Shown one piece after another: positions 25,443-36,732 of a stretch of 64,000 bases of DNA. The DNA lies in contig JASANE010028300.1 of NCBI GenBank assembly GCA_030248225.1, positions 1-64,000 of the forward strand, in the 5' to 3' direction. The notes under the pieces are model-generated. The model had not been told where the DNA came from, did not search any database, and saw only the letters and a program-made list of their open reading frames with translations. Origin of the DNA: Trileptium ribeirensis. Its lineage: Eukaryota > Nematoda > Enoplea > Enoplida > Thoracostomopsidae. The position numbers and the translations under genes are program-made. Position 1 is the stretch's first letter. Each line of letters opens with the position of its first letter.

Positions 25443-25589
25443 CTAGAATTATTCAAAACGCATCTTTGGAAATAAGTGCTACAATCTAAAGTACCACAGC
25501 ATCTGAATGTGGATGGGCAAGGCCTCACATTTCAAAGCTGCCGTTTTCCAGCAATGAGCCAAAGCTTACAATACTATCTCATAAAAGTA

Positions 25590-25800
25590 AAAATTTCAAA
25601 ATTTTTTACAAAGCAACTACTTTGATATTTTTGTCGGTACTGAAGCAAAATTTGGTAAATTTTGGCGCCAAAAATAGTACAATTTCGCCAATGTTCCAAT
25701 ATAAATGTATGTGGGTCAATCCAACGCGTCTATGGGGTTTCACGTTTTCAGGGTTACTAAATACCATAAAAACAATTGTAATTGCATCAAATAAAGCGAC
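25590..25800. repeat. Dispersed repeat, copy A
   Basis: The block with GGTAAATTTTGGCRCCA, ATGTATGTGGGTCA and a following AATACCATAAAARCAA shares order and wording with 59265-59430 and, more weakly, 2300-2480. Confidence 0.55.
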
Positions 25801-25854
25801 CCTACTCATTAAAATTTGTAACTCTATCGAAATTGCAGAGCGTGCAAAATTAGA

Positions 25855-26065
25855 AAATTTGGGTCGAGGAATCATGGGCATCATGCAATCGTACCAATGG
25901 AGCTATGACTCGTCGCATACGCGAAAACTCTATGTGAAACTTTTCAACCGCCAGGACGTCTGAACATTATTTTCGAGTTTTGGATCGAGGAACCACTGGA
26001 GCAAAATACTCCCTTACCTCAAAGCCTATAAATCCAAAACCGGAGCCTTAATCGAAAAACAAGCA
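25855..26065. repeat. Dispersed relative of the 350-bp triplicated repeat
   Basis: Contains GGGTCGAGGAATCATGGGC, GGATCGAGGAACCACTGG, CCGCCAGGACGTC and CGGAGCCTTAATCGAAAAACA, all present in the 9.9-10.97 kb array. Confidence 0.65.
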
Positions 26066-26194
26066 TGTGAACGCTTCATTATCATTGAAGTGTTGCTGGT
26101 GTATAGCTATCATGAGATTTTAAGCGGCCTTTGGAGACCTGATTTTGGAACCACAAGATCGCCAATAAAGGCAGAGTAGCCACGATTGCTCTGT

Positions 26195-26571
26195 CTGGCC
26201 TGTCCACAGTATGGGGGGGGCCCCACTTTCCAAATCCCCTAAGTTCGTGAGAGTTCCCCCATATCCGTCCCCCCACTCGGCCGAAACCCCACATGTTCAA
26301 CTAATTCCAAAAAAAATTTTTTATGTCTGAAAATTTATGTTATTTGTTTGCAAATTGTTTTTTAAACATAAATTACCACTATTTATAATGCTAAAATATT
26401 GTTTTTAGCTTGAAAGTACGTTCGCAGTAGTAAAAATGCATGAAAATATGGAAATATTTTGTATTTTTAAGCAAAATTTATCCCCCACTTTGAAATTTCC
26501 CCCGAGAATGAACATGGGGGTCCCCCGAAGTTTCCCTCCCCCTACTTTTCGGAGGGCTGTGCACAGGCCAG
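26195..26571. mobile_element. MITE with 15-bp inverted ends and TCTGT target duplication
   Basis: Ends CTGGCCTGTCCACAG and CTGTGCACAGGCCAG are inverted copies with one mismatch. TCTGT flanks both sides (26190-26194 and 26572-26576). The interior has C-runs near each end and an AT-rich middle. 377 bp, no coding frame. Superfamily not certain. Confidence 0.7.
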
Positions 26572-26599
26572 TCTGTTACCCCTCCCTTTGCTAGTTACT

Positions 26600-29460
26600 A
26601 GCATATATAGGGTTGCAAAGTGAGTACTCTTAGGGACTTCATTTTATGTCCCTATCACCTTATCCACCAGATTTACAACTGATAATTATTGTACATCTCG
26701 TGCAGATAAACCAAAGATATCAACATTTTTGATATTGAAGCTTGTGCTTAGATACAACTGAAACAATATTTTGCTTCATACACAGATATGAGAGTGGCTA
26801 GATAGATAGGTATGTACATATATAAGTGAGAAGATAGGGATCTGTAAACCTGATTATGGCAGACACAGGCTGTTTCCAATATTACAAGAAGTCCAAGTTA
26901 AATACTAAATCTACAATGCTTTTAGCAAAAAAAAAAAATCATGCAACCAGATCTGGATATGCCCAAACTATGTTATTCCTCCAACTATTCTGTGTCTATC
27001 CAAAGAATACCTTTCCGGTGTCCTTCTAATCCGTGCAGTCCATATCAAATGGTCATTGTCACTTGAGCAGTAGGTACACAAATCTTGTGTCTGACAATTA
27101 TATTTTATATATAAATGATGTGGGTTATAGTTGAACTTAGCTGGGTCAGTTGCGAAGTACGCTAAAGGGGACTGGTGGCCATGCGTCCCCCTTCTTCGTT
27201 CCGCTTACGCCACCCTTAGCAGGGTGATGAAGATTTGTTAAGCTTTAAGGACATGGGTTTTATTTAAAAGGTGCAGTTTCTAAACGATAAATAGAATTGT
27301 ACATAAAATACCATATTGTGTGTCTAACAATAGGCCCTATTCAATGGTTGGGCTCACAACAAACATATAAGAAATGATGGGTACAAACGTATTTTGGTCT
27401 CCACACATTGGGTGGTTAAATTTAAAATACAAATTTTATTTAGATCCTATGATACATACGTCTCGAGATATTTTGAAATATTGTGAAAACAGGTGACCAT
27501 TCCCAAAGTCGTGAATTCGACTCCCTCTAAGGCAAATTTATCCTTCCTCCTGAGGCTCGTACCATACCCAACCCCTTTCCTAGAAACTTTTTGCTATGAG
27601 GAGAAATTTGGAGCCGGGGAAAATGTTTGGTTATCCCAGAGCCTAGCCCGCGGCACCGCAATCAACCCTCTCCCCTGTGGTCATTCATCCCTCAGCCGAT
27701 GGACATTGGACCCGTATACTTTGAGCCATATATGTTTCCAAGCTTTTTGTGTCTGAACTTGAAAAAATACCTTCTGAAAGGCATGGAAGCGGGTATATCA
27801 GTCGACTGCGAAGTCATATATCGTATCCTCAGAATCCATAAAAGCTTCTTCTTGTTGCTTTTGGGCTCGGGATCGGAATCCTAGCGAAGATTTAAAATAT
27901 CCTAAAATCTCTTAAATAAATACAAAATCGGGACATTGTACGGAGAAAATTAAGGAAACAACCTGAATTACGGATTATGAGCAGAATATATTTTTAAGGC
28001 TATTCCAATAGAGCTATCATACAACGTCTTACCCCACCCACTGGTCCCCCTCCCACCGATGGCTTCGCCCCTAACAGATCATCCCAGCGATGGCTATGGT
28101 CGCTAACAGATCATGCCACCGAAATTTGAATAAAACTTTTTGAATTTTTGCCTATTTTTCTCGATATTTACCCGCACCTCCGGCGCGCGATCGGGAAGGT
28201 AATGAGCCTAGCGAGATCAGGCTACTTTTTTTCGAAGCTGGTTGGTAAGAGGATGTTGATTAGAGCGTTCCGTTAAACTTCGGTTATATTTCCGTCACCG
28301 CACTCTGGCAATTAGTCTGCCTGTAGTTGCTCTCGAAGACATCAATCTCGTTTCATTTACAACATTTGTTAGGGATTTATCCACTCCTCAAACGTTTACA
28401 CCGCCCCTAAAATGTTTTTGTTCACTACCGATTTTTACTATTATTGCGTTCAAACAAGCGATAGCTTGAATGTAATCAGAGTAATCAATATTGATCTTCA
28501 ATTGTCAATTAATTAAAATCATTTTGTTTGTGTAGCTTGAATTATATGCTATATTTTACGGCTGTTGAGACGCCATGGCTGTAAACATCAATAACAATAT
28601 AAGCGAAAAACACAGAAACTTTGGCCAGAGTAACCATCCAAAGCGTCTTTCCAAGTTCCGGCGACCCAATTTTGAAAATTCCGCTGGAAATGAAAAATTC
28701 TGGGAGTTCAATTGAATCGGGAGACTCGAAAATTTGGAAAACGGGGGACCTGAGGAAGCTGTAAGTGGAGAAACTTTAGCCTAGGGGAAACTTGGAAATT
28801 CTGAATGCGGAAACAGGGAATGCCCGAAAATTTGGAAAATTGGGAAACAGTGTAAATTGGAAAGTTAAATCGTAGTTTTATTATATAGTTTACGTCAAGC
28901 TTAGGCATACATACTCAGGAACCGAGGTCCCAAGGTGGATAGCGGGAGCTTCGGAAAGAGGTCGTCAAGGGATTATATTTTTGAAAATTCAATTTTGAAC
29001 AAAACTGTGTCTAGTTTTTGCCAATTTTTCCTCGATTTTAGCCCATCTCTGCAATATATTTACCCGCACCTTCGGAGTGCGATCAGGAAGCTAAAGGTTT
29101 ATGAGCCTAGCGAGATCAGGCTACCTTCTAGTCGGGTGATCGGCTTCGCCCGGACGGAAGGGCGTGCGTCCAGCCCTCATAAAGAGGGGCTTAATCCCTC
29201 CACTTCCAATGAGCTTAAGTTATTTGACTAATCCTAAGCTCAAGTCTTTTGCTAAGCTTACTCCAAACTAATCACATTGCTCATATTGACAGTATACGGT
29301 GTTTCAATTCTTATGGGGAATATGTGAAAGTAACCATCTGAAATTAGTAGGGGGTTTTGAGAAATTAAAACCCTATAAATTCTGGTGCTAATTCGTAAGT
29401 TTCAGTATTTGGAATCTCAGCTTCAGATTTTGGGAAATTGGGATGTTGTAGATTCCAGTT
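26600..29460. other. Gene-poor region
   Basis: Contains the oligo-A run near 26928 and two similar GC-richer pieces near 28160-28260 and 29050-29150, both with CGCACCTYCGG, GCGATC and GAGCCTAGCGAGATCAGGCTA, so a dispersed repeat present twice. Open frames at 27493-27884 have no recognised domain. Confidence 0.5.
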
Positions 29461-29466
29461 GCAATT

Positions 29467-30882
29467 TGAGAAACACCAACACCTGAGAATTACTCTGGCC
29501 GGAAAACTTTCATAATTCGCTTCAACCAATAGTGTTCACAGCCATATTTTAAAAGAATAAAAATTAGATTCGCTGGACCATATTTTCAGTGCAGCCGACG
29601 ATTGCACAGCGAGCGGTATCACTGTGAGTAAACACCTGAGAATTACTCTGGCCGGAACTTTCATAATTCGCTTCAACCAATAGTGTTCACAGCCATATTT
29701 TAAAAGAATAAAAATTAGATTAAAAAAAGAAGAGAAAAAATTAGATTCGCTGGACCATATTTTCAGTGCAGCCGACGATTGCACAGCGAGCGGTATCACT
29801 GTGAGTAAACACCTGAGAATTACTCTGGCCGGAACTTTCATAATTCGCTTCAACCAATAGTGTTCACAGCCATATTTTAAAAGAATAAAAATTAGATTCG
29901 CTGGACCATATTTTCAGTGCAGCCGACGATTGCACAGCGAGCGGTATCACTGTGAGTAAACACCTGAGAATTACTCTGGCCGGAACTTTCATAATTCGCT
30001 TCAACCAATAGTGTTCACAGCCATATTTTAAAAGAATAAAAATTAGATTCGCTGGACCATATTTTCAGTGCAGCCGACGATTGCACAGCGAGCGGTATCA
30101 CTGCGAGTAAACACCTGAGAATTACTCTGGCCGGAACTTTCATAATTCGCTTCAACCAATAGTGTTCACAGCCATATTTTAAAAGAATAAAAATTAGATT
30201 CGCTGGACCATATTTTCAGTGCAGCCGACGATTGCACAGCGAGCGGTATCACTGTGAGTAAACACCTGAGAATTACTCTGGCCGGAACTTTCATAATTCG
30301 CTTCAACCAATAGTGTTCACAGCCATATTTTAAAAAGAATAAAATGATAATTCGCTGGACCATATTTTCAGTGCAGCCATGACGATTGCACAGCAGAGCG
30401 GTATCACTATAAGTAAACACCTGAGATCTACTCTGGCCGGAACTTTCATCATTCGCTTCACCCCAATAGTGTTAGCACAGCCATACTTTAAAAGATATAA
30501 AAATTAGATTCGCTGGACCATATTTTCAGTGCAGCCGACGATTGCACAGCGAGCGGTATCACTGCGAGTAAACACCTGAGAATTACTCTGGCCGGAACTT
30601 TCATAATTCGCTTCAACCAATAGTGTTCACAGCCATATTTTAAAAGAATAAAAATTAGATCGGTTGTATGGATAATTTAAGGGAATACAATTATTGCACA
30701 GAGGAGGCGGTATCACTGCGAGTACAAAACCATGATAACGACTCCTGGCCGGAACTTTCATAATTCGCTTCAACCAATAGTGTTCACAGCCATATTTTAA
30801 AAGAATAAAAATTAGATTCGCTGGACCATATTTTCAGTGCAGCCGACGATTGCACAGCGAGCGGTATCACTGTGAGTGAGCG
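29467..30882. repeat. Tandem array A, about 151-bp unit, about 9 copies
   Basis: The anchor AACACCTGAGAATTACTCTGG recurs at a spacing close to 151 bp (about 29480, 29631, 29808, 29960, 30111, 30262, 30413, 30563). One unit is lengthened by an AGAGAAAAAATTAGATT duplication. The central units are almost identical; the copies near 30320-30500 and 30660-30730 are damaged. Open frames on the minus strand are products of the repeat. Confidence 0.95.
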
Positions 30883-31029
30883 ACGTTTATAGCCACTGAT
30901 ACGTTTGAGGTTTGGACGAATCAACCAACGTGTCATTTTTCCCAGCTTCGGAAACCTTTCTATTCACAACTTGAAAAAATTACAGCATTACGCTGGAGTT
31001 CCAAAAGTCATGGAGAGATCATCCGGGGT

Positions 31030-31590
31030 CCCATAAATCATCCACAGTTCTTGAGAAGGGGTTTGTTTAGCTATATACAAAAAGAGTGAATTTGTCACAG
31101 ATACATCCAAATGAATCACTGCATTCTCGAATACATTCATACTAGCTGATAGAACAAAATACAGCAGTAAGATTGAAAATCACGCAATCCTGCATAGTTG
31201 TTGAGTGAGGAGAGTGGGTCCTTGGAGAAATGGTACCATTCCAAAAAGCGTACCTTGGTAACAGATGCGGTCAAACGAACAACTATATCTTTCCAGCATT
31301 ATCCAGTATTTTTATAATAGCAAATACCATAAAATTCAGCAGTGAATTGAAAATCGCGAAATCATGCACAGATGGTGGGAGTACGACGAGGGATCCTCTG
31401 GGTATATAGTATACACCATTTCAAAAGGGTTCATTGTTAACAGTTGCGTTCAAATGAACCATATTATCATTTCCAGGATCGTCGAATACGTTTATAATAG
31501 CAGATACAATCAAATGATGTGGGTGGAAAGTCGGGAAATCATGCATAGTTCTTAGGGAAGGGGAGTGGCGGTACCATTCTTAAAATGGGA
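31030..31590. repeat. Tandem array D, degenerate, about 154-176-bp unit
   Basis: About 3.5 diverged copies. The block CATGCATAGTTCTTRGGGA-like recurs near 31036, 31190, 31364 and 31540, each followed by a GTACCATT and a TTATAATAGCARATAC-like block. Confidence 0.65.
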
Positions 31591-31599
31591 AATCTGTGA

Positions 31600-33420
31600 G
31601 CACAGACTGATTTCTAATGAAGCAGACCTACTTTAGGTCACCTTTAAATCTTCAGGATGATCATTAAAGGGCTCACCAAGGATTATCTAAAAAATATGGC
31701 CTTTTGGAACCCCATTTTGTGTACCTATCTCTTAATCCATGAGTCTGAAAGTGTTAGGCATCAAAGTTGTAGATCTTATTCAGACGAACTTAAAAATATG
31801 TAACATTTTATTGATATGAGGCCAGTGTTTTGAGGTATAACTAAAAATGCATTTTCTATCGGTCACAAAAATTGAGGAACCCTTGTTTATAGGAGACCTA
31901 AGATACCTCACTGATGGGTTGCATATGAAAATCAATATATTGCCGCATGAGTCAGACCATAAGCTCAGAAAAGATTGCATTCTTCATCACTTCCTGAGAT
32001 ATTCGAGGTACTTCGCGGGCAGATGAGTCGGTGGGTCGACAGGACGGACGAAGATTAAAAATTTGATCAGTGCGCCTACAAATAAATGCTTGCTCGCTTC
32101 GCTCACTGCGCAATAAAAGGAAACATATTTCAGATATTGCAAGCTAACTTGAAGCAAATTTCATTCATTCGTGGGCAGCTTTTCTGAATATTTTTGTACG
32201 TGAATCTCAGGAAAAAGCGAGATTGGACGAAACGCAAAAAAATTGCTTAAATAGATATTATATTGCTTTCACATATCAAATTTAACATTGTTTTCAATTT
32301 TCGCAACTTTGACAGTCGTGGTCTCCAACTCTGGTAACGCCACCATGGGCGTACTCAAGGGGTAGAGGGGCATTGGACCACTACCCGTTCCCAAGCGGTT
32401 TGAGAAATGACCGCTGGGGTGTATCAAACCTCGAAATTTAGCAAATTTTCTGTAACCCCTATTTAATAGAAAATCCTCTGCAAAAATCCTAAATATTATG
32501 TCTGAAAAAACCCAGAAAAACATTACTTCAAGTATTTTTAATTTAGTGTAATTGCAGGTATGCTTTGCGCTTGGTTGGTTACAGTTGTTCTGCAAGTCGA
32601 AATCAATTTTCAACATTCTTAAATATTTTAAAACAAATGGTTATCTGCTTTAGTTTTTAAAGCCATGTAACGGTATTGAAAACACTATCGGTCTTATTCT
32701 TGATGTAATGACTATAACTTTCGTTTTTCGGTACAAATTTGGCGTTATCAAATAGTATTTTTAGGCTTGCGTTTGACATGGGCTAACATTTTGCTCATTT
32801 ATGATTGTTTTGCAAGATGCTCGTGAAAATCAATATGGTGCGTTAGAAGATTCAACCAAAATGTCTCAAGTAAACCAGGGTGTAAAATTCAAACATCCTA
32901 CGGTTTTTATTTGAAGAATAAACCAAAATTGATTTGAGATTATCCTATAATATTTTTCATTCGCAGCTTAAAACAAATTAAGCGCATAAATTAAGCGGAT
33001 TTAATAACTAAGAGCCTATCAACAAATACAAAGGGAAAAATCTATTGATTAACATATACTTGACATATTTATAAACAAGGAACTTTGTTGATTTTTACGA
33101 ACTGGTTGCTAAAAGAATGATTCATTATGGAAACTTTGTTGGTTACAAGTAATCCCGAGCTCAAATTGGCCTTGGGCTTGCCTCAGTTATGAAATTTCTT
33201 CTTTAGCTTGAAAAATCAATTTAGTCAGTATCCCGTTTTTACTGCAATATCAAATGTCGATGCGAAAAGACGGTAAAAGCCACGCTAACCTGAAAGATAC
33301 AATTAAGTATGTGGGTAGCCGAGTAAATCCACCCTCCTACGAATGCTTCACACTCCTACGTACAGATTCTAGGTTCTTGCACAAGCTATGAAATTCACAA
33401 ATTAGAATTTTAAAGAATGA
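31600..33420. other. Gene-poor region
   Basis: No exon, RNA gene or clear repeat recognised. Confidence 0.4.
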
Positions 33421-33426
33421 ACTTAC

Positions 33427-33485
33427 CAACCAATATGCTGCACCTAACGTAATTGGCGCTAAATCGATGGCCGGTCTTTTTGTTG
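33427..33485 (-). CDS. Putative exon of an unidentified minus-strand gene
   Basis: 59 nt between a pyrimidine-poor but acceptable acceptor (ACTACAG) and a strong donor (GTAAGT). Entered with two bases to complete a codon, it reads TKRPAIDLAPITLGAAYWL and leaves in phase 0. The other two frames read NKKTGHRFSANYVRCSILV or meet a stop. ITLGAAYWL looks like the start of a membrane segment. I do not recognise the family, and no companion exons were found. Confidence 0.35.
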
Positions 33486-34639
33486 CTGTAGTTATGAAAA
33501 ATTATATAATGAAATGGCGTTACAAATGACAATATCAAACGCAGTAACGATTATTAATGGCACACCACTTAGCTAAAATTTTGGGTAACTCTGTTTATTT
33601 ATTCCTAATCTCTGAAAAATTATAAAACGTATACTCTTGTTACATTTGTTTCCAAAATATTTTTGATCGTGTTTATAACTATTTCAAGACGTAGATAGTC
33701 TCTCCTGATATCAGTACTCTTGGGTACACTATCACTAAACACATTTTTAGTCTCCTATTTCTTGCTTTCTGTTTCCGTACATGTCCAGAGGTATGGTATG
33801 ACCCACAGTTGGTCCCACAATTCCCAATCAATACATGTTAACAGATACGTCTACCCAAAAACTGGGACTTGCTCTAAACAACTGGGACTTGAGTTTAATT
33901 GGCGCCTTGTGAATTTGTTTATTAGTTATTTGCTTTATTTGTAAATTGCCAATATTTTAAGTACAAAGGTTGTGTTAGACCCCAGACAATCCCACGTGTT
34001 GCTAAGGTATATACATGTGAAAGGTGCATCGATTCGGCTTTTCGTATTAAAACGCCAAACGGTATAGGACCTCTGCAGTCCTGGAAATTAGCAACTACAT
34101 ACAGAAAAACGTTAGAAAGCGTAGCAGTAGCCTTTAAATTTACTAAGTCAAATGTTGGATTTTAATTTTTTGATTATAATTAAGTATATGTTATTAGAAA
34201 TGAAGTCGACTGACTTTGAGTATAAGGTTTGTTCATTTAATAAAGATTTAAAACCGGGGTAAAAATTAAGTATTTAATTCCGGATTTCGTTGAAACTTTA
34301 CATGGATTTCTTTAAATTTAAATCGGATTATATTATGATGTACATCTTATTTTCTTTACCAGTTAATGCCTTGATGCGACAAATACGGTTGTTTGATAGT
34401 TTAGTGAAAATTATGGCAATTGGCTCGTGACACGTGAAGTGGATATGCCAAAACACTTGCACTTTATCTTATACTTGCTTCATTGATGATGATACGATAT
34501 CGTGCTTGATTTTGTGCCGTAGTTGGTTTTAATGGATCAACTGCGGAAATCGCTATTACATTCAATCGCTATACCGTGTAATTTGCTTTAGGAATTATTA
34601 CCTGAGTCCAAAAGAAGTTTGATGAGTCAAATTAACTGA

Positions 34640-36008
34640 AGCTATGCTCGAAAGGCAATACCGAGGTGTCATCGGACTCTGTGAGATTTTATGCACTGCG
34701 TGATGGCGAATAGCGAACGTGTCCGAATTTGTCTGGATGATCCATGCCAATCTGGAGTCTCAAAAGGTTCACGAAGCCGGAATTTAGCCGAAAGCTTATG
34801 CTCGAACAATTTCAACCGAGGTGTCATCGGACTTTGTGAGATTTTATGCACTGCGTCATGGCGAATAGCGAACGTGTCCCAATTTGTCTGGATGATCCAT
34901 GCCAATCTGGAGTCTAAAAAGGTTCACGAAGCCGGAATTTAGCCGAAAGCTATGCTCGAACAATTTCAACCGAGGTGTCATCGGACTTTGTGAGATTTTA
35001 TGCACTGCGTCATGGCGAATAGCGAACGTGTCCTAATTCGTCTGGATGATCCATGCCAATCTGGAGTCTAAAAAGGTTCATGAAGCGGAATTTAGCCGAA
35101 AGCTTATGCTCGAACAATTTCAACCGAGGTGTCATCGGACTTTGTGAGATTTTATGCACTGCGTCATGGCGAATAGCGAACGTGTCCTAATTTGTCTGGA
35201 TGATCCATGCCAATTTGGAGTTAGAAAGGTTCACGAAGCCGAGTTTAGCCAAAAGCTTATGCTCGAACAATTTCAACCGAGGTGTCATCGGACTTTGTGG
35301 CGAGATTTTATGCACTGCGTCATGGCGAAATAGCGAACGTGTCCTAATTTGTCTGGATGATCCATGCCAATCTGGAGTCTAAAAAGGTTCACGAAGCCGG
35401 AATTTAGCCGAAAGCTTATGCTCGAACAATTTCAACCGAGGTGTCATCGGACTTTGTGAGATTTTATGCACTGCGTCATGGCGAATAGCGAACGTGTCCT
35501 AATTTGTCTGGATGATCCATGCCAATCTGGAGTCTAAAAAGGTTCACGAAGCCGGAATTTAGCCGAAAGCTTATGCTCGAACAATTTCAACCGAGGTGTC
35601 ATCGGACTTTGTGAGATTTTATGCACTGCGTCATGGCGAATAGCGAACGTGTCCTAATTTGTCTGGATGATCCCTGCAAATCTGGTGTCTATAAAGTTTC
35701 ACGAAGCAAAAGCAAAGACGCCGAACAATTTCAACAGGGTCCGGACTTTATGAGATTTTATGCACTGCTCATCATCGAACAATTTCAACCGAGGTGTCAT
35801 CGGACTTTGTGAGATTTTATGCACTGCGTCATGGCGAATAGCGAACGTGTCCTAATTTGTCTGGATGATCCATGCCAATCTGGAGTCTAAAAAGGTTCAC
35901 GAAGCCGGAATTTAGCCGAAAGCTTATGCTCGAACAATTTCAACCGAGGTGTCATCGGACTTTGTGAGATTTTATGCACTGCGTCATGGCGAATAGCGAA
36001 CGTGTCCG
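34640..36008. repeat. Tandem array B, about 154-bp unit, about 9 copies
   Basis: GAGGTGTCATCGGACTTTG recurs near 34667, 34821, 34975, 35131, 35283, 35438, 35597, 35797 and 35949. Each unit runs on through GCACTGCGTCATGGCGAATA, GTCTGGATGATCCATGCCA and GGTTCACGAAGCC. The copy near 35690-35780 carries extra sequence. Units are very alike, so recent or homogenised. Confidence 0.95.
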
Positions 36009-36106
36009 TAAACTTCACTGCGACTACTGGTGTTTTATGGGAAAATGGTTTATTCTCAGGGTACATGTGGTTACAATGTTAGCGGAACTCGCTTGTAAAG
36101 CATTAA

Positions 36107-36371
36107 CCCTCTCATGCCCGTAAGGTCCAAATGGACCCAACGCACATTGCGACTCGTTGTGTTTACTAAGTTTGTCGTATATTGTACGTTTGAACGTGCG
36201 TTGTTATTCGCTCGCATTGTGAGGTTCCTTAAGGAACCGAGCAACAGCTCTCAGATAGCTCAGTGGTTTGTGTACACAAGCTTCAACCGTACGTTTCGGG
36301 TTCGATCCCTGGCGCAGGCTTGAGTTTGTCAAACATTGCACGATACTCAAATTAATTCGGGCATGAAAGGG
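36107..36371. mobile_element. piggyBac-like MITE containing a tRNA-like promoter
   Basis: Flanked by TTAA on both sides (36103-36106 and 36372-36375), the target duplication typical of piggyBac. The ends CCCTCTCATGCCCG and CGGGCATGAAAGGG are 14-bp inverted copies with one mismatch. Inside are the short palindromes GGTCCAAATGGACC and GGTTCCTTAAGGAACC. At 36247-36310 it carries a perfect pol III A box (TAGCTCAGTGG) and B box (GGTTCGATCCC). 265 bp, no protein-coding capacity. Confidence 0.85.
36240..36320 (+). ncRNA. tRNA-like sequence with A and B boxes
   Basis: The A box TAGCTCAGTGG and B box GGTTCGATCCC are at tRNA-like spacing, and a T-arm of the form TCGGG / CCTGG can pair. The 7-bp acceptor stem does not form, and the D-loop region is an expanded palindrome TTGTGTACACAA. 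So it is a tRNA relic or a pol III promoter, not a working tRNA. Confidence 0.6.
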
Positions 36372-36375
36372 TTAA

Positions 36376-36672
36376 CGTCGCCATTTTAAGTATTCTTGGT
36401 ATAGTCAGACAACATCTACTTTGAAAGCTTAGAGCTGGCTTGGTAGCCTTGGCAAACAACACCTAAATAGAGTTTCCGAGCGGCGACAGGAATAAAATAT
36501 TTATTACTCGGCGAATTTGGAATTGAATATTTGGGGACTGTGTGCGGCGATGTTTAGCTGACATGCGGATAGAAATTGACGGAACATTCGCATTTGGCTT
36601 ATGAAAAGTTGCAAATTATGCCATCGTGAATTTTGATCTTATGCATAAAAGATGATTTTTGTATTATTTCAG
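36376..36672. other. Spacer before putative exon
   Basis: Nothing recognised apart from the pyrimidine-rich TATTTCAG just before 36673. Confidence 0.4.
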
Positions 36673-36732
36673 ATGAGCGAAACAAGAAAAGGCACGCTGC
36701 GTTCCAGTCGAGCATGGGTTGATCACGGCGAG
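36673..36732 (+). CDS. Putative exon beginning with ATG, unidentified gene
   Basis: TTATTTCAG directly precedes ATG and a GTAGGA donor follows. The 20 codons read MSETRKGTLRSSRAWVDHGE. Both other frames contain stops. An ATG immediately after an acceptor could mark an internal exon, a 5' intron, or a trans-splice site. I do not recognise the protein and found no following exon with confidence. Confidence 0.35.

Noticed and set aside
27780..27885. Minus-strand MDSEDTIYDFAVD as the missing first exon of GPATCH1
   Set aside because: The acidic start resembles the family, but the frame stops at once and there is no GT donor giving the required phase 1.
29536..30420. Minus-strand protein frames with repeated MKRIMKVPARVILRCLLTVI
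   Set aside because: They are translations of the 151-bp tandem unit. The unit is not a multiple of three, and damaged copies break the frame.
34691..35812. Open frames in the 154-bp array
   Set aside because: Same reason: repeat-derived, short, no domain.
29467..36008. CRISPR array
   Set aside because: Units are contiguous 151-154-bp repeats without unique spacers, in a eukaryotic context with spliced genes.
36240..36320. Functional tRNA gene
   Set aside because: A and B boxes are good, but the acceptor stem does not pair and the D-arm region is expanded.
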